Source: an uncultured Pseudodesulfovibrio sp.
GTDB taxonomy: Bacteria; Desulfobacterota; Desulfovibrionia; Desulfovibrionales; Desulfovibrionaceae
Reading direction: 5' to 3'
NCBI GenBank assembly: GCA_947259235.1
Contig: CAMYLL010000198.1
Coordinates: forward strand, 1 to 5,652
Length of the DNA stretch: 5,652 bases
In this document: in pieces, positions 4,991-5,652 of the stretch
Layout of the letters: the number at the start of each line of letters is the position of its first letter
Numbering within the stretch: position 1 is the first letter of the stretch
Program-made: the position numbers and the translations under genes
The notes under the pieces: model-generated
The model's database searches: none
What the model saw: the letters and a program-made list of their open reading frames with translations, nothing else
Told to the model about the DNA's origin: nothing

Positions 4991-5652
4991 ACGAGACGGG
5001 ATATCTTTGGGTGGTGGCCACGCCCCTGGGCAACGCGGAGGACCTCTCCCCGCGCGCGCGGCGCGTACTGGCCGATGCCGATGTCATTCTGGCCGAGGAC
5101 ACCCGCCGGGCGGGGCTGCTTTTCAAGCGGCTGGGCCTTGAGCGCCATGGTCGGCTGATGAGCTTTTTTGAGCACAATGAGGAAAAACGGCTGCCCAAAG
5201 TGCTGGGGTTCCTCGAAGAGGGGCTGTCCGTGGCCCTCATCTCGGACGCCGGGACGCCACTGCTTTCCGATCCCGGGTTCACTCTGGTGCGGGCCTGCCG
5301 CGAGCAGGGGTTTCCCGTCTCGCCCGTGCCCGGGCCCAGTGCGCCTGTGGCGGCCTTGTCCGCCTCGGGCCTGCCGCCCCTGCCCTATACTTTCCTGGGC
5401 TTCACCCCGAGAAAGAAGACCCAGACAGAGGCCCTGTTCCTGGCCCATCGGGATACCGGGGCCACCCTGGTCCTCTTCGAGCGCAAGTCCCGGCTGGCCG
5501 GAACGCTGGCCATCGCCGCCGACATCCTGGGAGATCGCGAGTTCTGCGTGGCCCGCGAGCTGACCAAGGAGTATGAGGAATTTCTGCGCGGCCGCCTGGG
5601 CGACCTCGGCGCGCTGGACCTGGAGCTGCGCGGCGAGCTGACTGATATTGAT
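4987..5652 (+). CDS. rsmI: 16S rRNA (cytidine1402-2'-O)-methyltransferase RsmI, 3' end outside window
   Basis: The frame opened by ATG 4987 runs without a stop to the window end, giving the first 222 residues of a protein that is about 280 long in E. coli. RsmI 2'-O-methylates C1402 of 16S rRNA in the decoding centre, using SAM. Motifs in order: VVATPLGNAEDLSPRA (9-24), AEDTRR (36-41), SFFEHNEEKR (59-68), SDAGTPLLSDPG (86-97) and VPGPSAP (114-120), which form the SAM-binding tetrapyrrole-methylase fold. Then come SGLPPLPYTFLGFTPRKK (127-144) and RELTKEYEEFLRG (190-202). The segment usually reading YE-x-PHR is FERKSRL (164-170) here, probably a lineage variant. The start overlaps the yraN stop by 4 bp. 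Confidence 0.96.
   Translation, partial: MNETGYLWVVATPLGNAEDLSPRARRVLADADVILAEDTRRAGLLFKRLGLERHGRLMSFFEHNEEKRLPKVLGFLEEGLSVALISDAGTPLLSDPGFTLVRACREQGFPVSPVPGPSAPVAALSASGLPPLPYTFLGFTPRKKTQTEALFLAHRDTGATLVLFERKSRLAGTLAIAADILGDREFCVARELTKEYEEFLRGRLGDLGALDLELRGELTDID

Overview
The window looks like the core ribosomal-protein and tRNA-modification locus of a GC-rich deltaproteobacterium, most likely a sulfate reducer of the Desulfovibrio/Pseudodesulfovibrio group. This placement is inferred from three things: the gene order ffh-rpsP-khpA-rimM-trmD-rplS-rnhB-yraN-rsmI, the high GC content of the coding regions, and a TrmD carrying an extra C-terminal SPOUT-type methyltransferase domain, an architecture I associate with that group. 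No search was run. All genes lie on the + strand.

Layout. Bases 1-111 are the 3' end of ffh (signal recognition particle protein). An AT-rich gap follows with a weak hairpin and a plausible sigma-70-type promoter (TTGCCA-17-TATTAA, 151-179). Then come rpsP (204-443), a KH-domain RNA-binding protein khpA (528-761), a 193-bp non-coding gap packed with three strong hairpins, rimM (about 955-1548), trmD (1545-2840, ATGA overlap with rimM) and rplS (2872-3222). A 274-bp gap holds a perfect 28-bp palindrome (3364-3391) that probably ends the ribosomal part of the operon. The second cluster is rnhB (3497-4138), a 459-bp gap with a three-unit 123-bp tandem palindromic repeat (4138-4480), yraN (4598-4990) and the 5' part of rsmI (4987 to the window end, ATGA overlap with yraN).

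How the genes fit together. S16 and L19 are ribosomal structural proteins. RimM matures the 30S subunit and TrmD makes m1G37 in tRNA. KhpA is a small RNA-binding protein. RNase HII removes RNA from DNA, RsmI methylates 16S rRNA C1402, and YraN is a conserved nuclease-fold protein of uncertain role. Initiation signals differ strikingly: khpA and rplS have good Shine-Dalgarno sequences, while rimM has almost none and trmD seems to depend on coupling to rimM. This recalls the unequal expression of ribosomal and non-ribosomal genes known for the E. coli trmD operon.

The genes are ordinary housekeeping genes. The most interesting material is between them: the repeat array after rnhB, including a compensatory base-pair change in its central hairpin, and the khpA-rimM gap, which has two mutually exclusive pairings. 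I see no defence system, CRISPR array, insertion-sequence transposase, tRNA or rRNA.
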